From assembly GCF_015461845.1 (NCBI RefSeq), contig NZ_JACOPW010000010.1:62001-126000 (forward strand): a stretch of DNA of 64,000 nt, given 5' to 3'. Under the pieces are notes generated by a model that was not told the DNA's origin, made no database searches, and worked only from the letters and a program-made list of their open reading frames with translations. Of this stretch, positions 16,706 through 25,501 are shown in pieces. The number at the start of each line of letters is the position of its first letter. Within the stretch, counting starts at the first letter, position 1. This DNA comes from Pseudomonas mucoides (GTDB lineage: Bacteria; Pseudomonadota; Gammaproteobacteria; Pseudomonadales; Pseudomonadaceae). Position numbers and translations under genes: made by a program.

Positions 16706-17201
16706 TATTCAATCCTTCCGGAAAAGATTTGGGGCCAAGGGCAAAAACACCCGTGGTGAGCCTCTCTTCACCGGCGCCATGTACTTGGCGATGATTTCTG
16801 TAGTTTTCATCAGTCTCAAAGTGACGATGTCGCTGAGTGAAGACCGAAAGCTACCTAATGACTACAAGCAGATAGATCGTGTCAATAACGGGTTACAGAA
16901 CGAAATTGATGCCATTAATAAGCTTCCGGTACTGCCGAAGCTTGAAAGCTCATGGAAAATGGCCAGTGCTACCGCTGCGATCCACAGAGTTTCTTTCAAA
17001 GCTCTGGATGATCAAGCCAAAAGTGAACAAGCCAATACTTATTCTGGGCCTCTCCGAAACTGGACGGCTCAAGTAAGCGGCTCGCCGCGGGCTGTACTTG
17101 GAGCCGTGAAAAAAATCCAATCTGAGGTTCCGACGTTCTTGTATGACTACACGATCTCAGGCGGAATCATGAAGTTAAACATCACTGTTGTAGGGACCTG
17201 A
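16701..17201 (+). CDS. bitopic pilus assembly protein, possible ATT start
   Basis: This encodes 166 residues if translation begins at ATT 16701, six bases after GGAGG at 16690-16694 and overlapping the PilO stop. From ATG 16779 it would be 140 residues but would lose the cytoplasmic basic tail before the helix (about 28-48, MYLAMISVVFISLKVTM) and would have no binding site. The topology is a short N-tail, one helix and a periplasmic alpha/beta domain, like PilO/GspM alignment-complex subunits. The gene follows PilO and precedes PilP by one base. Confidence 0.6.
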   Translation: MNIQSFRKRFGAKGKNTRGEPLFTGAMYLAMISVVFISLKVTMSLSEDRKLPNDYKQIDRVNNGLQNEIDAINKLPVLPKLESSWKMASATAAIHRVSFKALDDQAKSEQANTYSGPLRNWTAQVSGSPRAVLGAVKKIQSEVPTFLYDYTISGGIMKLNITVVGT

Positions 17202-17202
17202 G

Positions 17203-17883
17203 ATGAAATTCTTTCCTAACTTATTGGTAATGGCAGTGACTGCTGTTGTTGCATGTCCGATCTTCGCAGATGATGCTGACCAGGTACTTGACCGTCAGAA
17301 GACCCTCAGTGCAATGGAATACAAGCGCGACCTCTTGAAGATCCAAGCCGACATGGCTGAAACCTATAAGAAGATGTCCGATGCCAGTTTCATTGTTGAT
17401 AATGAAGGTAATCCACTTGGGGTGGAAAGCATCCAGAAACTGGGCGTAGAGGTGCGCAAGCAGGGCCGAGTTTCCGAGGTCAACCCGTTCCAGAGTTCTG
17501 GCTCACCAATCGTCCCCAATGCGATGCCCTTCATGCTCGATCAGCCGACCATGAGCGGGGCCGTACCCAGCACGCCGAATTCCGCTTTTGGCAATCAGCA
17601 GCGTCTACAACAGGCACCCTTGCCGAATCAAGAGCGTCCAGAACCACAAAAGCAGCCGGCATCTGATGACGACGATAAGAAGATCCTTTCTCTCCAAGAA
17701 GTTCGCGGCGACTCAATCATTCTCAGAACCAATGACGGCGACCGGATCCTCCGTGTTGGTGAGAAGGTCTATGACCTCACTCTGACTCGCTTCTCAGTTG
17801 ATAAAGCATATTTGAAGGGGCCTAAGGGAACCCAGGTAGTTTCAATTGACTGGACATCTTCCAAGCGCTATGCGGACGACTGA
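17203..17883 (+). CDS. pilP: PilP-like pilus biogenesis protein
   Basis: This encodes 226 residues. A signal peptide ends CPIFADD. A helical segment (about 25-60), a Pro/Gln/Asn-rich linker (about 85-155) and a C-terminal small beta domain (ILSLQEVRGDSIILRTNDGD) follow, as in the type IVb PilP/GspC HR-like module. It probably links the inner-membrane complex to the secretin. It lies two bases from the ATPase gene. Confidence 0.7.
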   Translation: MKFFPNLLVMAVTAVVACPIFADDADQVLDRQKTLSAMEYKRDLLKIQADMAETYKKMSDASFIVDNEGNPLGVESIQKLGVEVRKQGRVSEVNPFQSSGSPIVPNAMPFMLDQPTMSGAVPSTPNSAFGNQQRLQQAPLPNQERPEPQKQPASDDDDKKILSLQEVRGDSIILRTNDGDRILRVGEKVYDLTLTRFSVDKAYLKGPKGTQVVSIDWTSSKRYADD

Positions 17884-17885
17884 CT

Positions 17886-19679
17886 ATGAGCTCTGAAAAC
17901 ATACGATCTATTGAGCTTCAACAGAAGAAAATTCTCAATCTTCTAGTTTCCGAGGGGAAGATCACCAATTCACAGGCTCAGTCGTTACCGCCGTCTGAGT
18001 CCGTTGAGTCGATCATCCCAGACATTGCTCGGATGACGAATAACGAGGACGCATTAGTTGCTGCTGTAGCAACAGCATTGAGTCGTCCTGCATTTGTCGA
18101 GGTTGAAGAGGGGCGGAAAGCTGTCCTACCGGGCCCCTCTGAAAACTACTGCGTTTACGATGGCATTGTGTTTCTGACCAATCCTCTGGATCAGCGGTCC
18201 ATTTCACGAGCTTTGGCTTGGGCCCGTCAGAAAAAGAACGAAGGGGAGCTGAAGACCGATAGCGAGCTTCGTGTTGGCGTCATTGGTGCAGCCAAACTAG
18301 ACGGGTTACGCAACACCGTTATCGATGATGATGAAGTCATCACCGCAGATGGTGAACAAGCTAAACAGCTTGCTGCCAAGCGTATTGACGACATGATTCG
18401 TGAAGCTGCATCGAAGGACGCTACCGATATCCATCTGCAGCCCACGCAGGGTGATCGGGTTCAGGTGCGCTATCGCATCGATGGTGATCTTCGAACCCAA
18501 AGAACCTATTTAAACACCCTTCATGACTCTATCTGCCGGGTGGCGATTGAAACTCGAAGCAACCTGATTCTTGAAACAGGTACTCCCCAGGACGGCAAAT
18601 TCAGCTTCGATTTGACGGGCAATAAAAAAATCAACCTACGGTTGAGCTCTTTGCCCGTCCAGCGCGGCTCTGATAAAGCGCTGAAGCTAGTGTTGCGTCT
18701 TCTCGGAAACAACACCCAGCTTTCTAGCCTTCCGCAGCTTGGCCTTTCGAAGCGCAACGAGGACATCTTGCGACGGCTAGGTAACCAGCCTAACGGTCTC
18801 ATAGCTATGACCGGGCCGACTGGTTCTGGAAAAACAACCACGCTCAGCGCTGTGCTCGTTGATGCATATCGCAATAACCCTGATCGTAACTACCACACCA
18901 TCGAAGAGCCGGTTGAAATTCAGCATGAGGGGATGTCGCATACTGAGTGCGGGAAACATCTGACTTTTGCTGACGCGCTTCGGGCCCTTTTGCGGCAAGA
19001 CCCTGACGTTATTTACGTTGGTGAGATGCGTGATGAGGAGACGGCTGATCTGGGATTCAAGGCATCTCAAACTGGTCACTTGGTGCTAACTACCCTGCAC
19101 ACTAACAACGCCCACGAGTCGATCGGTCGACTTGAGCGAATGAACATCCCGCTGGACATAATCGCTTCCAACACCTCTGCGTTTGCAGCCCAACGGCTAG
19201 TACGCCGACTTTGCAGCGGTTGCAAGGTTGAGTACAGATTAAAAGATTCTGCGGCCCAGGCTTCGCTCTATGGTCTGAACCAGATATTCAATGGGGACAC
19301 CGATGTCTGCCTCTATCGCGCCAACCCCAAGGGTTGTGAGAAGTGCGGGCATGAATCGGGTGGCATGAAAGGCAGGGCTGGCATCTTGGAAATCCTTGAG
19401 TTCACGCCTGATATCCAGGAAGCAATCCTGGCTGGCGTGCCGCCTAACACCATGCGCAGGAACGCAATTGCGGACGGCTCCTTCCTCGATCTCTGGGACG
19501 ATGGTTTGCGTCTGGTCAAGGCCGGCATCACCAGCTTCGAAGAGCTCGAAAAGCATCTGCGTCCTTATTTGACTGACCGCCTAAGTGCAGGCCGGGCAAG
19601 TCAGCATGGGGCCAAGGGCTTGTCACATCCGGCCGGGCAACAAACACCTTCGCATCTTCGAATTCAGCCACAGCTCTGA
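17886..19679 (+). CDS. pilQ: pilus assembly ATPase (GspE/PilB type)
   Basis: This encodes 597 residues. N1-like N-terminal domain; then ASKDATDIHLQP; Walker A GPTGSGKTTT (about residue 311), Asp box, Walker B-like DPDVIYVGEMRDEETAD and the His box LTTLHTNNA. A tetracysteine zinc site (CSGC about 444, CEKC about 484) is typical of assembly rather than retraction ATPases. It is named PilQ after the R64 thin-pilus scheme. The last 40 residues are low-complexity and poorly conserved-looking. Confidence 0.9.
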   Translation: MSSENIRSIELQQKKILNLLVSEGKITNSQAQSLPPSESVESIIPDIARMTNNEDALVAAVATALSRPAFVEVEEGRKAVLPGPSENYCVYDGIVFLTNPLDQRSISRALAWARQKKNEGELKTDSELRVGVIGAAKLDGLRNTVIDDDEVITADGEQAKQLAAKRIDDMIREAASKDATDIHLQPTQGDRVQVRYRIDGDLRTQRTYLNTLHDSICRVAIETRSNLILETGTPQDGKFSFDLTGNKKINLRLSSLPVQRGSDKALKLVLRLLGNNTQLSSLPQLGLSKRNEDILRRLGNQPNGLIAMTGPTGSGKTTTLSAVLVDAYRNNPDRNYHTIEEPVEIQHEGMSHTECGKHLTFADALRALLRQDPDVIYVGEMRDEETADLGFKASQTGHLVLTTLHTNNAHESIGRLERMNIPLDIIASNTSAFAAQRLVRRLCSGCKVEYRLKDSAAQASLYGLNQIFNGDTDVCLYRANPKGCEKCGHESGGMKGRAGILEILEFTPDIQEAILAGVPPNTMRRNAIADGSFLDLWDDGLRLVKAGITSFEELEKHLRPYLTDRLSAGRASQHGAKGLSHPAGQQTPSHLRIQPQL

Positions 19680-19954
19680 CCTTTACTGAGTGGCGACACC
19701 TATGGAATTTGGGAAGGGTGTTTTGGATAGCGTGTCCCCACAACATCCAAGACAATCTTGCAGTGCAGATATCTCCCGGAAAACAGGGCGATGGATGGCA
19801 TTCGGATGGGGGATTTCGATTCACCCCTGTCCTGCATGAGGTCTTTAGCTCTGTCATGGACGGCCGCCTCGGCGGTACCAGTAGCACCTAGCAGCAGATT
19901 CAGCTCACATCATCTGCGTTTACAAACAGTCATGAAAACCGAGGCAACTCCGAG
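19680..19954. other. Non-coding gap before the pilin gene
   Basis: This is 275 bases with only short frames lacking good binding sites. I see no clear terminator. It probably holds the promoter or leader that lets the major pilin be made in excess; GAGG at 19941-19944 is the likely ribosome binding site for ATG 19955. Confidence 0.4.
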
Positions 19955-20422
19955 ATGAAACACCAACACCGAGTTTCAAACCAAGCGCTGAAAGTTCAGA
20001 AGGGCTTCACCCTTCTGGAAATCGTAATCGCAATCGCCATCCTGGCCATGCTGGCTGCGTACATTCTGCCTGGCTTGCTCCAGAACAAGGAAGACGCCAA
20101 GTACAGCACCGCGCTGACACAGCTCGAGAAAGACTTCCCGTCCGCCATTACGCGTCAGGTATCCCGTACCAATACCTGCTCCAGCACCTCGATCACCAAA
20201 CAGCTGCTGCTCGCGCGTGGCCTGCCGACCACCACCGTATGGAACACTGACTGGAGTGTCGCTGGTGTGACCTCGAACACCGTCACCATCAACTACACCA
20301 TCGATTCAACGGATGCCAAAACCGCTTCTGATATGGCAACCGCCCTTTCCTCGAATAACAACGTGCAGTCGGCAACTGCCTCTGGTAACACCCGGATCGC
20401 TGTCACTTACCGCTGCAACTGA
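19955..20422 (+). CDS. pilS: PilS-type major prepilin
   Basis: This encodes 155 residues. A 17-residue basic leader precedes the cleavage site G|FTLLEIVIAIAILAMLAA with the type IV pilin Glu+5. A C-terminal disulfide loop may be formed by Cys (about 68, NTCSS) and the terminal YRCN. The coding sequence prefers C-ending codons (ACC, AAC, ATC) more strongly than its neighbours, as expected for a highly expressed structural protein. It is the best candidate for the pilus subunit. Confidence 0.85.
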   Translation: MKHQHRVSNQALKVQKGFTLLEIVIAIAILAMLAAYILPGLLQNKEDAKYSTALTQLEKDFPSAITRQVSRTNTCSSTSITKQLLLARGLPTTTVWNTDWSVAGVTSNTVTINYTIDSTDAKTASDMATALSSNNNVQSATASGNTRIAVTYRCN

Positions 20423-20437
20423 TCGGGAAATGAGATA

Positions 20438-21607
20438 ATGGCTTACTGGCAGATTCGCTACATCGGAGAGTCCGGCTCCATCGAAACTTCTTCGTCAATC
20501 AAAGCAGAGAGTCGCGAGCAAGCCATTACTCTCTCCGGTCGCCCCCCGGCCTTCATCCAGCAAGTAAAGATTGATCACCTGGGTGCTGTAAAGGCTACGT
20601 TTGAGAAACGATTCCAACTTGTTGAACAGGTTCTGATTCTCTCTGCAATTGGTTCAAAGCTGGCGAGCGGTAAAACAATCGGCAAGGCAATCAAGGAGTC
20701 GGTCGATCATGAGCGTCTTGGCATTACCTACGCCGAGCTAGATCAGTGCGAAACCCCCAAAGAATATTTTACCAAGCTGCGGTTTGATGAAACCGCAATC
20801 TTGGTTGCGGACGCCGGCGAGAAGGCAGGAAAGCTATCCGAATCGCTCTTCAGAGCTTCAAAAGCTATTCAGGAGCGGATTAACGCCAAGAAAGAATTCG
20901 GTAAGGCCATGCAGCAAGGCCTCCTCTATACGGTCCTGGGATGCTTGTTCATGATTGGTATCCCGCTATGGGCTGGCGGCACAATGCACGACTTCATTGA
21001 GGTTCAACGCATTCCGCTTAAACTCAACAGCATGAGTAAAATGATCATGTTTCTGTACATGGTCTACACCCAGTATTTTGTCTTCTTGATTGCTGCAGTC
21101 GCCGCTACCTATGTATTCCGGGAGAAAATCTGGGACAACATTCGTACGCTGCCGATCTTTTCATTCATCAACGACCGGATGAAGATCTCCCGAGGACTCG
21201 ATTTTGTAACCTCTTACCAGCTGTTACTGGGTAGCGGTTTCAACAACCTTCAGAGCTTTCGGTTTCTCGCAGTGCGATCGAAGGGGCTTAGCCATCGCCT
21301 TTACCTAGAGGCGGCTGACCGGTTGACTGAAGGCCGTCAGCTCTCTGATGTGTTTGACAGTCCGGAATGGCCCACGATTGTCCATCAAAACTTGCAGGGA
21401 TTCGAGGAACAGGGCCCCAGCGGCCGGGATATGATCCTCTCGAATCTCAACGAAGCCTTGCGTGCCTATTACCTCGAGTATTCCTCACGTGTCAGTAGAG
21501 CGGCTTCGATGCTCGGTTTTGCAATGATGATTCTCACCATCATGATGTTCGCAATCGGGTTCTACATGCCGATTGTAAACCTCAACTCAGCGTTGAAACA
21601 GATGTGA
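20438..21607 (+). CDS. pilR: PilR-type inner-membrane platform protein (GspF family)
   Basis: This encodes 389 residues. Two GspF-like helical domains (about 60-150 and 225-330) are separated and followed by membrane helices at about 165-185, 205-225 and 355-380. The protein is the platform of the pilus motor and contacts the ATPase. Its TGA overlaps the GTG of the next gene. Confidence 0.85.
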   Translation: MAYWQIRYIGESGSIETSSSIKAESREQAITLSGRPPAFIQQVKIDHLGAVKATFEKRFQLVEQVLILSAIGSKLASGKTIGKAIKESVDHERLGITYAELDQCETPKEYFTKLRFDETAILVADAGEKAGKLSESLFRASKAIQERINAKKEFGKAMQQGLLYTVLGCLFMIGIPLWAGGTMHDFIEVQRIPLKLNSMSKMIMFLYMVYTQYFVFLIAAVAATYVFREKIWDNIRTLPIFSFINDRMKISRGLDFVTSYQLLLGSGFNNLQSFRFLAVRSKGLSHRLYLEAADRLTEGRQLSDVFDSPEWPTIVHQNLQGFEEQGPSGRDMILSNLNEALRAYYLEYSSRVSRAASMLGFAMMILTIMMFAIGFYMPIVNLNSALKQM

Positions 21608-22128
21608 GATCTCGCGATGCCCAAGCGGGCTTCACTCTTTTGGAGATCATTTTCGTGCTGGCTATCATGGCAATCCTCAGCACTGCGATCTTGCCCCCAG
21701 TACTTGAGCGGATCACCGAGGCAAAGGTAGAGGGGTCTATCGGGCAAGCTCAAATGATTTTGCAGATTTGCGAGATCGCTAGAACGAAAGTTCTGGCTAC
21801 ATCTGTAGATGCCCGGGGCCGATACACCCATACCTATGGCTCTCTAGATAACTGGGCATCGACCACGGTGCTTCAGTCGAAGCTGACCACCAACTACGAC
21901 CTGGCTACAAAAAATGCCCTTGGTTCCCAGATCCTGGTGAAGTTCGACGCGGCCAGGTGCTACGTGGCAGTTGACCTACCGTTCCTACAGAGCGACTACG
22001 GTGGCTATTCAACCGAAACTGTAGGTGGGAAGACTCGGGTGATAGTCACCACGCGAATCAAGAATTCCTCATACCCATCTTGGGTTGTCAATCAGAAACG
22101 GATTTTGCACGATGAAGAAACACGCTGA
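21604..22128 (+). CDS. prepilin-like protein (second pilin)
   Basis: This encodes 174 residues from GTG 21604 in the ATGTGA overlap. A short leader MRSRDAQAG precedes FTLLEIIFVLAIMAILS with Glu+5. Standard R64-type operons do not carry this extra prepilin between PilR and PilV, so it may be a minor pilin that primes assembly. The C-terminal region has one Cys and is unfamiliar. Confidence 0.75.
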   Translation: MRSRDAQAGFTLLEIIFVLAIMAILSTAILPPVLERITEAKVEGSIGQAQMILQICEIARTKVLATSVDARGRYTHTYGSLDNWASTTVLQSKLTTNYDLATKNALGSQILVKFDAARCYVAVDLPFLQSDYGGYSTETVGGKTRVIVTTRIKNSSYPSWVVNQKRILHDEETR

Positions 22129-23122
22129 TCGCAGTAGAATCAAAGCTCAGGCGGGCTTCACACTCATCGAGCTGTCAGTAGTTTTGTCAATTCTCGCGCT
22201 TATGGCTGTGTTTACGGTTCCTAAGCTTATGGAGTCGATCAACGAGAGGCGCGTCAGCTTGACTATTCAAGAGACGCAAACTTTCTTGGATGCTGTGCGC
22301 ACATATCGAATGAAGAATGGGGTCTGGCCGGCCAGTCCAAGCTGCACAGACGCCCAGATCGTGCTTCAAGGTACGGCCCCACCGATGCTCGCGGGAGTTG
22401 CCAACAAGAACAAATTCAACTCAGCCATTAACACCTCTTGCACCGTTTACACCTTCAGCATTTCTCAAAACATTATTGCGGACTGGGATGGGGATGTTGC
22501 GAACGGTTTGCCTGCGACCACTATCACAAATACGTCAAGCCATACTGTTAGGACAACTATTGGTGTCCCAGGTACAGAGCCGGCCCTTGATTCGAAATTG
22601 AGTCGCATCGCAACTGGTGATCCCGAAGACAACAGAATGAAAACTGCTCTCCTGATGGGGCAGCAAACCATTGCAGAAGGTGGTGATATTCAGCTTTCCA
22701 AGGTCAACCCTAAGGTTACCGCTTTGAATGGGGAGCTAGAGCTTGCATCCGGCTCGGGAAGCGTAAGCATCGCGACTAACAATATTCTGACAGTTGACAA
22801 TATTAAGATTAGGTCGAGGAATAACGCTCTCCTTTCGGATCTGCTACCGAACTATGTTCAGAAAGGCACATACCTTGTCAGACATGGCTGGGGCGTTATA
22901 AAGCCGACTTGCTCGAATGGAGGTCTCCCTAGGGCTTCGTTACGGCCTGGCATGATGTCTGGTGGTTACGACCCTGGTGTCACTGGTAGCGGTATTTTCG
23001 GGTTCGTGTACCGGCTTATCGACAACGGAAGCATGTGGGTTGTCCAGACGGATATCTGGGGGACCGCGGAAGAGCGGAACAAGCTGGACTCGCTCGTAGA
23101 CGTGTACTGCTATTACCCCTAA
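22112..23122 (+). CDS. pilV: PilV-like minor pilin / tip protein
   Basis: This encodes 336 residues. The leader MKKHADRSRIKAQAG precedes FTLIELSVVLSILALMAV. The long C-terminal part (about 230-336) is a separate domain ending YCYYP, as in PilV tip adhesins that recognise recipient cells. No shufflon repeats or recombinase are visible in the window. ATG 22112 overlaps the previous gene by 17 bases. No prepilin peptidase is present here, so it must be elsewhere on the replicon or host. Confidence 0.65.
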   Translation: MKKHADRSRIKAQAGFTLIELSVVLSILALMAVFTVPKLMESINERRVSLTIQETQTFLDAVRTYRMKNGVWPASPSCTDAQIVLQGTAPPMLAGVANKNKFNSAINTSCTVYTFSISQNIIADWDGDVANGLPATTITNTSSHTVRTTIGVPGTEPALDSKLSRIATGDPEDNRMKTALLMGQQTIAEGGDIQLSKVNPKVTALNGELELASGSGSVSIATNNILTVDNIKIRSRNNALLSDLLPNYVQKGTYLVRHGWGVIKPTCSNGGLPRASLRPGMMSGGYDPGVTGSGIFGFVYRLIDNGSMWVVQTDIWGTAEERNKLDSLVDVYCYYP

Positions 23123-23130
23123 GCCTCACA

Positions 23131-23152
23131 AGAGGCGTTCGCCACTATAGGT
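23131..23152 (+). promoter_or_regulatory. Possible promoter of the radical SAM locus (element A-like)
   Basis: AGAGGCGTTCGCCACTATAGGT shares CCACTAT-AGGT with element A, but the upstream half is weak. It lies 11 bases before the GTG at 23163, so a transcript from it would have a very short leader. Confidence 0.4.
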
Positions 23153-23162
23153 TAACTGATAA

Positions 23163-24359
23163 GTGCCGTACTCAGTCATCATCGCCAAGCCCACAAAGGA
23201 CTGCAATGCAGATTGCACTTACTGTTCTGCGCCTCCCGACGGCAATGCAGGGTGGACCTTCGACGATTTCCGGAAGATGTTCGATCGGCTTGTTGATTCC
23301 TTCACCCCTAACGTGCAGTGGATCTGGCACGGCGGGGAGCCGATGCTCATGAAGCCTGAGTTCTACATCAAGTGTGCTGAATACGCTCGGGCGCGCCACC
23401 CTGGTGTGAAGTTTGCTATTCAGACCAACCTTCTGGCCTACAAGTCCTCGCGCTGGAAAGATGTCTTTGAAGACGTCTTTGAAGGTCGTATCTCAACCAG
23501 TTATGACCCTTATAAGCGCTACCGCACTGTTAAGGGGTCGGCTGACACATACGACAGATTGTTCTGGCGCGCTATGGATGCGGCGATTGGCGATGGGTTT
23601 CGTCCACTTGTCATCGGTGTGTATGACGAAGGTGCTGCCCCGGCTGCAATGGAGATGTATGACCGAGCTAAGGCCTATGGTGTATACGGCTTCGACATTC
23701 GATTCAACTACGCGTATCCGGCCGGTCGGGTCAGAGATTCTGGCATGCTGATAAAACCAAACACGTATGGTCAGATGCTGGTAGATCTGTACGATCGCTG
23801 GGTCAAGGATCTGCCTATTTTCAACATCACGCCTCTGGATCAGATGCTCCAGAAGGTTGCTGGTTACCGAAGCACTCTGTGCCCTTGGACGAAGTCTTGC
23901 GGCGGTAAGTTTTTAACCATCGATCCAGACGGTTCAGTATTCAATTGCAGTGAGTTCAGTGACCTTGGTGATGAGCGCTACCGATTTGGCAATATTCTGA
24001 CGGGTGAGGTCCAAGGTTCCACTCCTGTAGAGGTAAAATTCTACCCGCCGGCCGAGATCGTTTCTGCCTTAGCTGCGTCGCCTGCGTCCAAAGAGATTAT
24101 GCGGCGTCAAATAAAGTTTCCGGTCGACTGCCGGTCTTGTGATCATTTCATCGAATGTGAAGGTGGTTGCGCCCGAGATTCGGTTTTGTTTGAGCGCGGC
24201 ATGGGTGGCAAGTTTGGATACTGTGAGAGCTGGAAAATGGTTTTCACCAGGCTCAAGGAATCAGTGGCAAGCGGCGAGGCTGATAAGCTGCTTTTGAAGC
24301 TTGGCATCACCCCTGCGGATGCTCACTCGCGCATTTCAGACCTGAGCAAGGTGTCCTGA
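23163..24359 (+). CDS. radical SAM/SPASM protein 1
   Basis: This encodes 398 residues from GTG 23163. The cluster motif CNADCTYC is near residue 15, GGEP near 60 (WIWHGGEP). The C-terminal half has CPWTKSCGG...FNCSEFSD and CRSCDHFIECEGGC....YCESW, a SPASM-type auxiliary Fe-S domain like those of anaerobic sulfatase-maturating enzymes. It is closely related in layout to protein 8 (38531), sharing FEGR(I/L)xTSxD and RTVxGS. Substrate unknown; peptide modification is inferred from SPASM and the nearby precursor. The stop overlaps the next start (TGATG). Confidence 0.85.
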   Translation: MPYSVIIAKPTKDCNADCTYCSAPPDGNAGWTFDDFRKMFDRLVDSFTPNVQWIWHGGEPMLMKPEFYIKCAEYARARHPGVKFAIQTNLLAYKSSRWKDVFEDVFEGRISTSYDPYKRYRTVKGSADTYDRLFWRAMDAAIGDGFRPLVIGVYDEGAAPAAMEMYDRAKAYGVYGFDIRFNYAYPAGRVRDSGMLIKPNTYGQMLVDLYDRWVKDLPIFNITPLDQMLQKVAGYRSTLCPWTKSCGGKFLTIDPDGSVFNCSEFSDLGDERYRFGNILTGEVQGSTPVEVKFYPPAEIVSALAASPASKEIMRRQIKFPVDCRSCDHFIECEGGCARDSVLFERGMGGKFGYCESWKMVFTRLKESVASGEADKLLLKLGITPADAHSRISDLSKVS

Positions 24360-25501
24360 TGCTCCAGGTCTACTTGAAGCCAACAAATTACTGCAATGTT
24401 GGGTGTGATTTCTGTTACCTGCCTGATGAAGTCAGGTCCAATAAGAAACGAATGACAACGGAGACGTTGGAGCACTCGCTGCAGCTGATCCGGGATCTTG
24501 CTGCACGAGAGGGGCACGACCGTGTATCGATCCTCTACCATGGTGGCGAGCCTCTTACTCTGGCCTCAGAAGTATTGTTCGAATTCTCTGATGCCGTGCG
24601 TCAGGGGCTTGTTGGGCTTGAAGTACAAGAATCTATCCAAACCTCATTGATCCCTCTGCGCCCGGGCCACATTGCTTTTTTGCGTGAGCGTTGCGGCGCC
24701 TTCATTGGCTCCTCCATCGACTTTTCTGGCCGAACTATCAATGGTTCTAGCAGCCGGTACGTAGACCTTTGGATGGATAAGGTTCAGTTGGCCCGGGACA
24801 ATGGCCTCGAGGTTGGACCTGTCATGGTGCCGACCCGCGGCGAGCTAGGCAGGGCGCCCGAGATCTACGCATGGTTCAAGAGCAATGGTTTCAAACATTT
24901 CAACATCGAACGCTACAACAGCCAAGGCGGTGATGAGAATCGCCCTGATAACCGTGAGCACGCAACATTTCTCCGTGATTTATTCGACATCTCGATGGCT
25001 GACCTACGTCAGTTCGGCTCGTGCGTTACCAACAATGCTGTGGGTGCCTCGATAGCCGGTGTATTGAACGGGCAGCCAGGAGAGCGTTGGGGCGGGACTT
25101 GCCAGCGTGACTTTCTTGTAATAAATCCGGACGGCTCTCTCAACTCATGTCCTGACAGGATGGAGTATGAAGTCGACGCCTGGCCTAAGGCCTCTGATGG
25201 TATCGATGCATTTCAGTCTAGCCCTGCGCGCAAGGGTTGGATCAGAGTCCAGCATATCGAGCACGTCGAAAACCACTGCCGAAAATGCGAGTTCCGGAGC
25301 TGGTGCAAGTCCGGCTGCCCGATCACTGCGCATCAGGTGCATTCAGGACTGGGTGAGTGCGCTGGATATCGATCGCACTTAAACCATGTCCAGGATTTTC
25401 TGAGCTCGGCGGATGGAGTCCGGCTGGCTTCTTCATATCTAGCGGCAGCTGGAATATACGGGTACGACCCCTACACCTACGGCATAGAGCGTATTCAGTG
25501 A
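24359..25501 (+). CDS. radical SAM/SPASM protein 2
   Basis: This encodes 380 residues. CNVGCDFC is near residue 12 and YHGGEP near 60. SPASM-like cysteines are at CQRDFLVINPDGSLNSCPD and CRKCEFRSWCKSGCP...GECAGY. The last pattern, C-x2-C-x5-C-x3-C then C, recurs in most of the ten proteins. It is translationally coupled on both sides. Confidence 0.85.
   Translation: MLQVYLKPTNYCNVGCDFCYLPDEVRSNKKRMTTETLEHSLQLIRDLAAREGHDRVSILYHGGEPLTLASEVLFEFSDAVRQGLVGLEVQESIQTSLIPLRPGHIAFLRERCGAFIGSSIDFSGRTINGSSSRYVDLWMDKVQLARDNGLEVGPVMVPTRGELGRAPEIYAWFKSNGFKHFNIERYNSQGGDENRPDNREHATFLRDLFDISMADLRQFGSCVTNNAVGASIAGVLNGQPGERWGGTCQRDFLVINPDGSLNSCPDRMEYEVDAWPKASDGIDAFQSSPARKGWIRVQHIEHVENHCRKCEFRSWCKSGCPITAHQVHSGLGECAGYRSHLNHVQDFLSSADGVRLASSYLAAAGIYGYDPYTYGIERIQ

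Noticed and set aside
23141..23152. CCACTATAGG as a phage T7-type promoter
   Set aside because: Only the short downstream part matches; it fits better as a variant of element A.
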